Below are positions 1-7,151 of a stretch of DNA of 24,765 nt, piece by piece. Position 1 is the stretch's first letter. Each line of letters begins with the position of its first letter. Made by a program: the position numbers and the translations under genes. The notes under the pieces are model-generated. The model saw only the letters and a program-made list of their open reading frames with translations. It searched no databases and had not been told where the DNA came from. This DNA is from an uncultured Collinsella sp. (lineage in GTDB: Bacteria > Actinomycetota > Coriobacteriia > Coriobacteriales > Coriobacteriaceae): assembly GCA_900547805.1 (NCBI GenBank), contig URIE01000012.1, positions 1 through 24,765 of the forward strand. The letters are read 5' to 3'.

Positions 1-741
1 GCGCTGCTCAAAACGCTCGAGGAACCGCCCGAGGGCGTCATGTTCATCCTGTTGGGCACCTCGGCCGACGTAATGCTGCCCACCATCGTGAGCCGTTGCC
101 AGTGCGTGCCGTTTCGGCTGGTATCGCCCACCGTTGCGGCACAGGCCGTGAGCCGCGCGACCGGTCAGGACCTTGCACGTTGCCGCATGGCCGTCGCCGT
201 GGCGGGAAGCCCCACGCGCGGCATCGAGTTCCTTAAGAGCGCCGAGCGCCAGGATGCCCGCCGCCAGATGGTCCGTGCCATCGACTCGCTCATCGCCGCC
301 GACGAGGCCGATGTGCTCAGCCGCGCCAAGTCGCTTATCGTCGCCGTCAAGGCGCCGCTCGCCGAGGTCAAGTCAACACAGGAAAAGGTGCTCGAGCAAA
401 ATGCTGACTATCTGTCCCGTGGAGCATTGAAGCAGCTTGAGGACCGCAACAAGCGCGAACTCAACGCGCGCGAGCGTTCGGGTATCATGGAAGCGCTGGC
501 GAGCGCGCGGACGCTCATGCGCGACGTGCTGCTGACGCTTCAGGACGAGGCGGCCGACGTGGTGAACGAAGACGTGCGCGACACGATCGGTCGGCTTGCC
601 GCCGCGACCAATGTTGCGGGTGCCACCCGGGCGCTCGAGGCAGTCGCGACCGCCGAGCGCAACATCGCCAGAAACGTTACTCCCCAGCTGGCCATCGAGG
701 TCATGCTGTTCGATATCAGGAAGGCACTGAAATGCCGTTAG
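1..741 (+). CDS. holB: DNA polymerase III subunit delta' (C-terminal part)
   Basis: This is the 3' part of a clamp-loader gene, open at the window edge; 246 residues are visible. The first residues read ALLKTLEEPP, the conserved AAA+ segment of HolB/DnaX proteins, followed by a sensor-1-like stretch (FILLGTSADVMLPTIVSRCQ) ending in the SRC motif. The rest is the helical collar region. HolB is a non-catalytic clamp-loader subunit that helps place the sliding clamp on DNA. DnaX shares the opening motifs, but the short C-terminus with no long tau extension favours HolB. The stop overlaps the ricT start by 10 nt, implying coupled translation; a holB-ricT order is common in Gram-positive bacteria. 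The true start lies outside the window. Confidence 0.85.
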   Translation, partial: ALLKTLEEPPEGVMFILLGTSADVMLPTIVSRCQCVPFRLVSPTVAAQAVSRATGQDLARCRMAVAVAGSPTRGIEFLKSAERQDARRQMVRAIDSLIAADEADVLSRAKSLIVAVKAPLAEVKSTQEKVLEQNADYLSRGALKQLEDRNKRELNARERSGIMEALASARTLMRDVLLTLQDEAADVVNEDVRDTIGRLAAATNVAGATRALEAVATAERNIARNVTPQLAIEVMLFDIRKALKCR

Positions 742-2432
742 TCGTACCCGTTAAGTTTACCTACGCCTCGCGCGACCTGTGGTTCGATCCGCAGGATTTG
801 GATATCCTCGAGGCCGATTATGCCATTTGCTCCACCGAGCGCGGAACCGAGATCGGCTTGGTCACGGCCGATCCCTTCGAGGTGCCGCAAGATGAGATCG
901 GTCAGCCGCTCAAGCCCGTGCTGCGCGTGGCGAGCGACATCGACCTGCAGCTTGCTGACGACCTGGCCATCCAGGGCGACGAGGCCATGGTCGATTTCCG
1001 CCGTCTGGTCAAAGAGCTCGACCTCGAGATGAAGCCGGTCGGCGTCGAGTACCTGTTTGGCGGCGAGAAGGCCGTGTTCTACTTTGCGGCCGAGGAGCGC
1101 GTCGATTTTCGCCAGCTCGTCAAGGACTTGTCCTCGACGCTGCATATTCGCGTCGACATGCGCCAGATCGGTGGGCGCGACGAGACCCGTCTGGTGGGCG
1201 GCTACGCCCAGTGCGGACAGGAGCTCTGCTGCACGCGCTTTGGCGGACAGTTTGAGCCCGTCTCGATCCGCATGGCAAAAGAGCAGGACCTGCCGCTCAA
1301 TTCCTCCAAGATCAGCGGCGTTTGCGGCCGCCTGATGTGCTGCCTGCGCTATGAGTTCGAAGCGTACAAGGACTTTAAGAGCCGTGCGCCCAAAAAGAAA
1401 ACGCTCATCGATACGCCGCTCGGCAAGGCGCGTATCCAGGAATATGACACGCCGCGTGAGCAGCTGGTGCTGCGCCTGGAGAACGGCAAAGTCTTTAAGG
1501 TCAACCTGGCCGATATGACGTGCTCGGAGGGCTGCAAAAAGAAGGCCGCCGAGCAGGGCTGCAACTGCCGCCCCGACTGCGTGACGCGTGACGTGCTCGA
1601 GCGCATCGAGTCACCCGAGATGCGCCTGGCGCTCATGGAACTCGATCGCGAGAACGGCGTCGACGTGGGCGATGGCCTGTCGAGCGCCGATCGTCTGGCC
1701 GGCACATCGATGCCCAAGCGCCGTCGTCGCGATGCCGAATCCGATGCTCGCGCCGGTCAGGGCCAGGGCGAGGGCCGTGGCCGCGGAAAGGGCCGTGGTA
1801 AGGCCGAGGCACCCGAGGCCGAGGAGGCCGCCGGTGGCCGCCGCCGTCGCAAGCGCGCGGGCTCGGGCGATGCCGGTGAGACCGCTCCCGCAGGCAAGAA
1901 TTCCCCCCGCGAGCGCGAGGTTCAGCAACCCCAGCAGCAGAATCGCGGCGGTGGCATGAACCCCACGCGCCGTCGCCGCCGTCATCTGTCGAGCGAGGAG
2001 CGCGAGGACGCCTTCCGCGCCGCAGCTGCTCGCGAGGCTGGTGCCGCTTCCAAGGGCGCCTCGGCCTCCGATGCGTCTGCCGACAAGGGCGGCAAGTCGC
2101 GTGGCGAGGAGGAGCGCGCGCCGCGTCCGCGCCGTCGCCATTCCTCGGGCGCGCAACAGAAGCCCTCAGTGCCCTCCGTGGCCGATCAGGTCTCGGATGG
2201 TGAGGTCAAGGTCACGCGCCGTCGTCCCGGAGATGGCGGGGGAGCGGCTGCCAAGGCTTCGCGTGGCGCCGCTCGCGACGAGCGCGAGCTGCGCGAGGAT
2301 CGCGGTGGCGAGGGCTCGGCCGACCAGGGTCAAAAGCGCCGTCGCCGTCGCCGTTCCCGCAAGCCGCGCCAGGATGGTGGTGAGGGTTCGACCCCGTCTT
2401 CGTCCGCACCGCAACCGCCCGCCGGCGAATAA
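732..2432 (+). CDS. ricT: RicT/YaaT-family PSP1-domain protein with long basic tail
   Basis: Residues 1 to about 300 match the PSP1/RicT family. The conserved cysteine groups are visible: C161, C166 and C167 (QCGQELCC), then C198, C203 and C204 (VCGRLMCC). In Bacillus the RicA-RicF-RicT complex binds iron-sulfur clusters and affects RNase Y-dependent mRNA processing; that role is family knowledge, not shown here. A further Cys group follows at 264, 268, 277, 279 and 283. Residues from about 320 to 566 are low complexity, rich in Arg, Lys, Gly, Ala and Glu, with many RRRR runs, and look disordered and possibly RNA-binding. Typical RicT proteins are near 275 residues, so this one is about twice the usual length. 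The ATG lies inside the end of holB. Confidence 0.88.
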   Translation: MPLVVPVKFTYASRDLWFDPQDLDILEADYAICSTERGTEIGLVTADPFEVPQDEIGQPLKPVLRVASDIDLQLADDLAIQGDEAMVDFRRLVKELDLEMKPVGVEYLFGGEKAVFYFAAEERVDFRQLVKDLSSTLHIRVDMRQIGGRDETRLVGGYAQCGQELCCTRFGGQFEPVSIRMAKEQDLPLNSSKISGVCGRLMCCLRYEFEAYKDFKSRAPKKKTLIDTPLGKARIQEYDTPREQLVLRLENGKVFKVNLADMTCSEGCKKKAAEQGCNCRPDCVTRDVLERIESPEMRLALMELDRENGVDVGDGLSSADRLAGTSMPKRRRRDAESDARAGQGQGEGRGRGKGRGKAEAPEAEEAAGGRRRRKRAGSGDAGETAPAGKNSPREREVQQPQQQNRGGGMNPTRRRRRHLSSEEREDAFRAAAAREAGAASKGASASDASADKGGKSRGEEERAPRPRRRHSSGAQQKPSVPSVADQVSDGEVKVTRRRPGDGGGAAAKASRGAARDERELREDRGGEGSADQGQKRRRRRRSRKPRQDGGEGSTPSSSAPQPPAGE

Positions 2433-2460
2433 CGCCCGCGAGCGGATTTAGCCCGCCTTG

Positions 2461-2477
2461 CCCCGAGCGCATCGGGG
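2461..2477 (+). terminator. Short GC hairpin after ricT
   Basis: CCCCGA at 2461-2466 pairs with TCGGGG at 2472-2477 over a 5-nt loop, and two further pairs (TG before, TA after, one of them a wobble) are possible. It follows the ricT stop by about 30 nt. There is no clear T-run, so it could be a weak terminator or an mRNA-stabilising end. Confidence 0.35.
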
Positions 2478-2495
2478 TATCATAGCGCCGAATCA

Positions 2496-2531
2496 ACAAC
2501 CCTCCCTGCGACCGAACGTAGGGAGGGTTGT
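2496..2531 (+). promoter_or_regulatory. 12-bp hairpin burying the comF ribosome binding site
   Basis: ACAACCCTCCCT (2496-2507) pairs perfectly with AGGGAGGGTTGT (2520-2531) around a 12-nt loop. The right arm contains AGGGAGGG, the only good ribosome binding site for the TTG start at 2535, so folding would hide it. The hairpin is followed by TGTCTTGAAG rather than a real T-run, which makes a pure terminator less convincing, although it also sits between two genes. Confidence 0.6.
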
Positions 2532-2534
2532 GTC

Positions 2535-3341
2535 TTGAAGAGCCATCTGAACAAATTGAGCCGTCTGCAGGGTGCCGGCGCCCTACCGTTTGCGGACGAA
2601 TTGCTGCCGTTTGCCGAGCGGGCGGCACGCGAGGCACTCGAGGCATTGTCGCCAACACGATGTGCCGGCTGCGAGCGCGCCGGTGCGCTTATTTGCCAAG
2701 ACTGCCTGGCCGCGCTCACGCTCATCGACCCACGTCATAGCTGTACCCGATGCGGCGCCCCGTTTGGGGATTTGCTGTGCACTGAGTGTTCGGTCGAGGG
2801 CACGTCCTCGGCAATGGCGGAGGCGCTCGACCGCTGCCTGGCGTGCGCCGTCTATGCGCATCCGCTGCCGCGCATCATTAAAGCGTACAAGGATGCGGGC
2901 GAGCGACGTCTGGCTCCGTATCTGGCGGAGCTGCTCTACGACACTGCCCTGCATGCCCAGGTCGTAGCGCCCGAACGCTTAGGAGGTGTGCTGTCCGGTG
3001 CGGATGCGGTGGTGTTTGTGCCTGCGACGGCGGCAGCGTTTCGGCGGCGTGGTTTTGATCATATGGAGGCTATCGCGCGCCCATTTTGCGAGCTGTCGGG
3101 TGTTCCCCTGCTCGATGCCCTCGTCAAGTACGGGCATGGCGACCAGCGCGAACTCGGTCGTGAGGAGCGCCGTGAGCGTGCCCAAGGCATGTACGAGACG
3201 GTTGAGGACGTGCACGGTCGCCGCTTGCTGCTTATCGACGACGTTATCACCACGGGTGCGACGATGGCCGCGGCTTCGGAGGAACTCAAGCGCGCCGGCG
3301 CCGCGGCCGTTGATGGCCTCGCTATCGCACGCGTTTGGTAG
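2535..3341 (+). CDS. comF: ComF-family phosphoribosyltransferase-like protein
   Basis: A 268-residue protein with the ComFC layout. An N-terminal zinc-ribbon-like segment has paired cysteines C43/C46, C54/C57, C70/C73 and C82/C85. A phosphoribosyltransferase-type domain ends with the PRPP-binding motif LLLIDDVITTGAT at residues 231-243. Relatives take part in DNA uptake in competent bacteria, but are also widespread in non-competent species where the role is unclear. The start is a TTG at 2535, because the next in-frame ATG (residue 94) would remove the zinc ribbon; AGGGAGGG at 2520-2527 is suitably spaced. The following gene begins 10 nt after the stop. ComF next to an hpf/raiA gene is a common arrangement, but here other genes lie between. 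Confidence 0.88.
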   Translation: MKSHLNKLSRLQGAGALPFADELLPFAERAAREALEALSPTRCAGCERAGALICQDCLAALTLIDPRHSCTRCGAPFGDLLCTECSVEGTSSAMAEALDRCLACAVYAHPLPRIIKAYKDAGERRLAPYLAELLYDTALHAQVVAPERLGGVLSGADAVVFVPATAAAFRRRGFDHMEAIARPFCELSGVPLLDALVKYGHGDQRELGREERRERAQGMYETVEDVHGRRLLLIDDVITTGATMAAASEELKRAGAAAVDGLAIARVW

Positions 3342-3351
3342 GGGTGGTTTT

Positions 3352-4461
3352 GTGGCAGTAAAGATTGAGCGGCGCGACGAGCTAACAAGCGAGCAACTGG
3401 CGGCTTCCGTAATCCTAACAGGGGCCTCGGCGCTACGCATGATGCGCGCCGAGCGCCGGCAGATGGGCTACATAAGCTGGAAGGACCTCGATCCCGATGA
3501 AGAGCGCCGTGTGCTGCGCACATCGTCGCCCTCGACCGAGGACATCTATCTTCCCGACTTGGTGCGGATTGGGGCCGCAAGTGGCGAGGTGCAAGAAGAT
3601 CTTTGCTTGCTGGTGGGATCTGCGGCGCAGCGCCGCCGCATGCCTGGCGTGGGCTGGTCCGTATGCTCCGGGTTGCCCGCCGGCTCGATTCTAGAGGTGG
3701 AACCGGGGGTGTACAGTCTATCTCCCGAGGCCCTTTGTGTTGTCGTCGCCCGCGAGGTCGGCTGTATCCAGGCATTTGCCCTGGCCCAGGAGCTGTGCTC
3801 TAAGATTTCGCTGAGTGACCGCGGGAAGCATCTGCCTCCCTACACCTCGCCCGTTACGAATAAACTTGCAAAGGACAAGGACCAGCCAGCAGACGTGGGC
3901 TACTTTGAGGTTGAGCCGGTGCTGACGCCCAATCGTCTGGCAGATTACCTCGCGGTATGCAAGGGGAATGTGGCCAAACAGCTGCGGCGGCTGTGTCCCT
4001 ACCTGTCAGAAAACCTGCGCTCGCCCATGGAATGCATCATGCTCGCCATGTTTTCGCTTCCGTTTTCCTGTGGCGGATTTGCCTGCGGTCCCTTTAAGAC
4101 CGACTACAAGATTGAGTTCGATGACCGCGCGCAGGCAATCTCGGGGATGCCCCATGCAGTTTGCGATGCGTATCAAGAGGCAGCCCGGTTTGACCTGGAA
4201 TACAACGGTGAGCTGGGCCATTCCTCCCGGAGGGGACGTATCCATGATGAAAAACGCAACACGGGCTTGATTACTATGGGAATCGAGGTCGCGACGGTCA
4301 ACAACGAAATGCTCTGTGACATGGAAGCGATGGAAGCGCTCGCATGGCGCATCCACCAGCGTATGGGTAAGCGATATCAGAATCGCGTAGAGGCTCGTCG
4401 AAAGAGGCAAGATGCTCTGCTGAATACGCTCCGAGCGTGCTTTGGGCTCAAACCAGCGTAA
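3352..4461 (+). CDS. Unrecognised accessory protein, possible AbiEi/DUF559-like nuclease fold
   Basis: A 369-residue protein from a GTG at 3352, just after comF, with GGGGTGG upstream as a weak ribosome binding site. The frame is open further 5' but overlaps comF, so the GTG is preferred. I do not recognise it with certainty. The C-terminal part has D281-L-E-Y-N-G-E, H290, then HDEKRNTGL (298-306) and a GIEVATV strand. This order resembles the E-x-DG ... DxxRxxxL pattern of DUF559/Vsr-like PD-(D/E)XK proteins, with Asn where Asp is usual. The middle (LPAGSILEVEPGVYSLSPE) resembles the region after the winged helix in actinobacterial AbiEi-type proteins. Codon use (AGG, CGA, CTA, ATA) is less GC-biased than its neighbours and suggests recent acquisition. 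The function is unknown; activity should not be assumed. Confidence 0.7.
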   Translation: MAVKIERRDELTSEQLAASVILTGASALRMMRAERRQMGYISWKDLDPDEERRVLRTSSPSTEDIYLPDLVRIGAASGEVQEDLCLLVGSAAQRRRMPGVGWSVCSGLPAGSILEVEPGVYSLSPEALCVVVAREVGCIQAFALAQELCSKISLSDRGKHLPPYTSPVTNKLAKDKDQPADVGYFEVEPVLTPNRLADYLAVCKGNVAKQLRRLCPYLSENLRSPMECIMLAMFSLPFSCGGFACGPFKTDYKIEFDDRAQAISGMPHAVCDAYQEAARFDLEYNGELGHSSRRGRIHDEKRNTGLITMGIEVATVNNEMLCDMEAMEALAWRIHQRMGKRYQNRVEARRKRQDALLNTLRACFGLKPA

Positions 4462-4496
4462 AACTATGGCTTTATAGGGGGTCTGTTTATATGCTC

Positions 4497-4713
4497 TGTG
4501 CAAAAAACGGCAAATATGAGTACTGTTACTAGATTAGTGACAGCAAAAACAAAGAAACTTGGGCCGATAATCTGGATTCAGCGAAGAGATAATAAACGAA
4601 TGTGGAATATCTTGGCGCCAGGCAGGCTGTGCGGAACTCAAAAAGGGCTCGTGAGGCGGTAATACGCTGCTACTAAATTGGTAACAGTACTCATATTTGC
4701 CGTTTTTTGCACA
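4497..4713. repeat. MITE-like 217-bp element with perfect 33-bp terminal inverted repeats
   Basis: The left arm, 4497-4529 (beginning TGTGCAAAAAACGGC and ending TACTGTTAC), is the exact reverse complement of the right arm at 4681-4713. Pairing continues imperfectly for about 15 more bases inward (10 of 15 match), where both sides carry a TAGT..CAG-like motif. The 151 bases between are lower in GC than the surroundings and carry no credible ORF. No target-site duplication is visible. It could be a non-autonomous transposon, or a paired binding site for a regulator or recombinase linked to the upstream accessory gene. The GCCGTTTTTTGC segment of the right arm also resembles a terminator tail. 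Confidence 0.75.
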
Positions 4714-4733
4714 CGGCATCCTGAGACGGGTGC

Positions 4734-4762
4734 CCCGGAGCTCCCCGTGGGGGAGCTCCGGG
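4734..4762 (+). terminator. 13-bp GC hairpin, possible terminator
   Basis: CCCGGAGCTCCCC (4734-4746) pairs perfectly with GGGGAGCTCCGGG (4750-4762) over a GTG loop. The downstream sequence GCTTCATGG has only a weak T content, so terminator function is uncertain. It resembles the CCGGGCT/GGGGAGC hairpin after the lipoprotein gene at 6287. Confidence 0.4.
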
Positions 4763-4834
4763 CTTCATGGGGGCACGAATGATCCGCCCCGACCTGCGAA
4801 ATCTGTACTCGCGATGCGAATGACGCCCCTAACC

Positions 4835-4863
4835 TTAAACTTTAGCTTGAACTTAGCTATAAT
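4835..4863 (+). promoter_or_regulatory. Promoter with consensus -10 before the structured RNA region
   Basis: A perfect TATAAT lies at 4858-4863. TTAAAC at 4835-4840 sits exactly 17 bp upstream and is a partial -35 match. Transcription would start near 4870, at the 5' edge of the predicted closing helix of the structured region. Confidence 0.65.
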
Positions 4864-4865
4864 GC

Positions 4866-5190
4866 GCTACGTTCCTGCCAGGCTGTGGTTGCGGACGGAC
4901 GAAATGCCCGTCCTAGTCCAAGACAGACGCGGTCAAAGGGATCCACGTAAGCGACCGCGTGCGCGCGGCGCGATCATGGCGCGTCCTAGATGTAAGCCGC
5001 ACCGTCCGTTCTACTTTCTTTGGGGCAATACCGCCTCGCGGGCGAGCGGGTCAGTCGTGAAGGTGGCTGCGGCCTCCCGAGCAAACACCCCGGTGCGCAA
5101 GTGTGGGGTCAAATACCAGGTCAGCTGGTGGGAACAACCTGATATTCCGCGCAACGCACGGATTGTATACGACACAGAAGGCAGGGTAGT
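4866..5190 (+). ncRNA. Candidate structured RNA, possibly raiA-motif-like
   Basis: Several helices can be drawn by eye. CTAC (4867-4870) plus CCTGCC (4874-4879) pair with GGCAGG (5180-5185) plus GTAG (5186-5189), closing the whole region. Inside are GGACGG/CCGTCC (4893-4898/4908-4913), an 8-bp ACGCGGTC/GACCGCGT (4927-4934/4953-4960), CTCG/CGAG (5035-5038/5043-5046), GTGCG/CGCAC (5093-5097/5155-5159) and ACCAG/CTGGT (5115-5119/5125-5129). A consensus promoter lies just upstream. The raiA motif is a known structured RNA of Firmicutes and Actinobacteria, typically found near comFC and raiA/hpf genes, and this region lies between those two genes. The family assignment rests on location and fold style only. 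A cis-acting leader of the lipoprotein gene is the main alternative. Confidence 0.5.
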
Positions 5191-5194
5191 GGAC

Positions 5195-6220
5195 ATGGTG
5201 AGGGGCAGCTTGATGCACGCGGCTCGGTTAGGTGCTGGGACCGCAGCGGTCATTGCCGTTTTGGGCCTGAGCGGATGCGCGTTCAACCCGCTGTCTACGT
5301 TCACGACTCCCACGATCGACCAGATCGAGTACGAGACCGTCACGCCCACGGTGTCGGATGATGCCCTGGTCACTCCCGGTACCCTGACGGTTGCCCTCGA
5401 TACCTCCGATGCGCCGCAGGCCATGCAGGGCGCTGACGGCGAGCTCACGGGGTATGCAGCCGACGCTGCCCGCGCCCTCGCAAGCCGCATGGGCCTTAAG
5501 GTCGCCTTTGTCGATGCGTCCTCGGCAGGTTCCGCGCTCGGCGACAAAAAGGCTGATATCTTTATCGGCGAGATCAACTCCACGGATGGGGACGTTAGCT
5601 CGCTCGGCACCTGCCTGTACGATGCCGCTTCCGTGTTCGGTAAAACCAGCGATGGTGGGTCGCTAAGCGTTTCCACCGATACCCTTAACACATCTACTCT
5701 GGGTGTCCAGATGTCCTCGGCCTCGCAGGAGGCGCTTGCTAAGCAGAGCATCACCGCCAACCAAAAGACTTACTCCAACATCAACGAGTGCTTTGAGGCG
5801 CTCGAGTCCGGCGAGGTCGACTATGTGATCTGCGACTCCACAGCCGGCGGCTATCTTGCACGCCTGATGAGCGAGGTCTCCTATGTCGGTTCGCTCGAGG
5901 CGCCCTCGACGCTTGGCGTTGCGGGCCTCTCGTCCAATGACGAACTGTGCCGTGCCGTGAGCGATGCCCTCGACGGTATTACGGCCGACGGCACGCTCGA
6001 GGCGGTTCACTCTGTCTGGTATGGCACGATGCCCTATGACCTCACCACCAAGACGGTTTCGGGCGCTAACGTGCAGCCGGGCGACTCTGAGTCCAGTGAG
6101 ACCACATCCTCCGGCAGCGAGTCCTCCGATTCCAACAATGAGACCGCATCCTCCGAAGACAAATCGTCCAGCCAGGAAGACACCATCACCGACGACGACA
6201 TTAACAAGCTTAATAGCTAG
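5195..6220 (+). CDS. Family 3-like substrate-binding lipoprotein
   Basis: A 341-residue secreted lipoprotein. After a short basic N-terminus comes a hydrophobic segment ending in the lipobox LSGC, with C28 the lipidated residue. TLTVALDTSDAPQAMQGADGELTGYAADAARALASR resembles the start of family 3 (amino-acid type) ABC solute-binding proteins, and the ECFEALESGEVDYVICDS segment fits the second lobe. No permease or ATPase gene is nearby, so it may act with a distant transporter or as a sensor. About 50 Ser/Glu/Asp-rich residues at the C-terminus look disordered. The start is ambiguous: ATG 5195 has AAGGCAGG upstream, while ATG 5213 has GAGGGG; either gives a good signal peptide. The first site lies in the 3' strand of the RNA closing helix. 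Confidence 0.75.
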   Translation: MVRGSLMHAARLGAGTAAVIAVLGLSGCAFNPLSTFTTPTIDQIEYETVTPTVSDDALVTPGTLTVALDTSDAPQAMQGADGELTGYAADAARALASRMGLKVAFVDASSAGSALGDKKADIFIGEINSTDGDVSSLGTCLYDAASVFGKTSDGGSLSVSTDTLNTSTLGVQMSSASQEALAKQSITANQKTYSNINECFEALESGEVDYVICDSTAGGYLARLMSEVSYVGSLEAPSTLGVAGLSSNDELCRAVSDALDGITADGTLEAVHSVWYGTMPYDLTTKTVSGANVQPGDSESSETTSSGSESSDSNNETASSEDKSSSQEDTITDDDINKLNS

Positions 6221-6537
6221 TTATTGCTAGGGGTGGCGTCTCCTATGCGCTAGGAGAGATGCCTCTTCACGGTTTCAACACGCACTGCCGGGCTTCCCCA
6301 ATAGGGGAGCCCGGCTTTTTCATCTCTATAAAACCAGCAGGTCAAAGCCAATTTTCGGGACCAAATACAAAGCTGCCGGCTCCCTCCTATAGCGCACTTT
6401 GCCACAGAAAAGTGCGAGACTTCGGTATGCGGTATCAAGCAATCGTTATTCGGGTCTTTAGGAATCCGCGTGATTAAATGCACGGCAATGGGTACATAGC
6501 CAGTACAGTAAGTCCCCGAGGCAGATTGGAGCCACGT
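6221..6537. other. 317-bp intergenic region before hpf
   Basis: It contains a TCTCCTA/TAGGAGA hairpin near 6243, the terminator at 6287-6320, and an 8-bp hairpin CGCACTTT/AAAGTGCG (6393-6400/6409-6416) with an 8-nt loop. An in-frame ATG at 6478 would extend hpf by 20 residues but lacks a ribosome binding site. No clear promoter was recognised, although hpf probably has one here because a terminator precedes it. Confidence 0.6.
6287..6320 (+). terminator. Rho-independent terminator after the lipoprotein gene
   Basis: GCCGGGCTTCCCC (6287-6299) pairs with GGGGAGCCCGGC (6304-6315), with one bulged T, around AATA. TTTTT follows directly at 6316-6320. Confidence 0.85.
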
Positions 6538-7122
6538 ATGGATATCAAGGTTTCTGGACGCAAGACGACGGTAACCGATGCTCTGCGTGCGCATGTGGAT
6601 GAGAAGATCGGCGAGGCGCTCAAGGTTTTCGATATCGAGCCCATGACGGTCGACGTTGTACTTCGCTATGAGAAGAACCCCTCGAACCCCAACCCGGCAA
6701 TCGTCGAGGTTACGGTTCGTGCCCGCGGTTCGGTGATTCGCGTTGCCGAGCACGGTGCAGATATGTACGCCGCCATCGACCTCTCCGCCGATAAGGTTAC
6801 CCGCCAGCTGCGCAAGTTCAAGACCAAGGTCGTGGACAACCGCCAGGGCGGTGCCAGCGCAGCGGATGTCGCACCGGTCGAGCGCGTCGAGGATCTGGCC
6901 GACCTGCTGCTGCCCGAGGAAGAGGACGACCTGCTCGTCCGCGAGAAGGTCATCGATGTCACCCCGATGACTGAGGAGCAGGCGCTGGTGCAGACCGATC
7001 TGCTGGGCCACGACTTCTACGTGTTCGAGAACGCGACGACTGGCCTCATCAATGTGGTGTATCACCGTAAGAATGGTGGATATGGCATCATCAAGCCCCG
7101 TATCGAAACACTTGACGAGTAA
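6538..7122 (+). CDS. hpf: Long-form ribosome hibernation promoting factor
   Basis: A 194-residue protein of the HPF/RaiA (S30AE) family. The N-terminal domain, residues 1 to about 100 (MDIKVSGRKTTVTDALRAHV), binds the 30S subunit and blocks the decoding site. After an acidic linker, the C-terminal domain (about 135-190, with FYVFENATTGLINVVYHRKNGGYGIIKP) mediates pairing of two ribosomes into 100S dimers in stationary phase. Having both domains identifies the long form typical of Gram-positive bacteria. The ATG at 6538 is chosen because GGAG at 6528-6531 is well spaced and the family start aligns with MDIKVSGR. A strong terminator follows, so it is probably a single-gene unit. Regulation is not visible beyond the structured sequence upstream. 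Confidence 0.93.
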   Translation: MDIKVSGRKTTVTDALRAHVDEKIGEALKVFDIEPMTVDVVLRYEKNPSNPNPAIVEVTVRARGSVIRVAEHGADMYAAIDLSADKVTRQLRKFKTKVVDNRQGGASAADVAPVERVEDLADLLLPEEEDDLLVREKVIDVTPMTEEQALVQTDLLGHDFYVFENATTGLINVVYHRKNGGYGIIKPRIETLDE

Positions 7123-7126
7123 AATA

Positions 7127-7148
7127 CGTTAACTTGCATGAGTTAACG
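7127..7148. repeat. 8-bp hairpin CGTTAACT/AGTTAACG
   Basis: CGTTAACT at 7127-7134 and AGTTAACG at 7141-7148 pair perfectly around TGCATG, right after the hpf stop and before the main terminator. It may stabilise the transcript end. Confidence 0.5.
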
Positions 7149-7151
7149 GTT

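Larger units (their letters stand above)
4462..5194. other. 733-bp gene-free stretch with repeat element, promoter and RNA-like region
   Basis: No convincing gene was found here. One plus-strand frame stays open through much of it and into the lipoprotein gene, but its codons (AGA, AGG, TGT, CTA) look non-coding and it has no good start. The stretch holds an inverted-repeat element (4497-4713), a strong hairpin (4734-4762), a promoter (4835-4863) and a structured-RNA candidate (4866-5190). Confidence 0.7.

Noticed and set aside
2986..3351. 5' extension of the accessory gene through comF
   Set aside because: It overlaps almost half of comF in another frame; comF has clear family motifs, and the GTG at 3352 fits the gene boundary.
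4866..5190. RNase P RNA, tmRNA or T-box leader
   Set aside because: The conserved P4 sequences, the tRNA-like ends and the T-box core UGGNACCGCG are not present, although GTCCTAGATG and GACCGCG give superficial resemblance.
4697..5194. Long 5' extension of the lipoprotein frame
   Set aside because: It crosses the inverted repeat and the RNA-like region, uses rare codons, and gives no signal peptide until the lipobox segment near 5195-5278.
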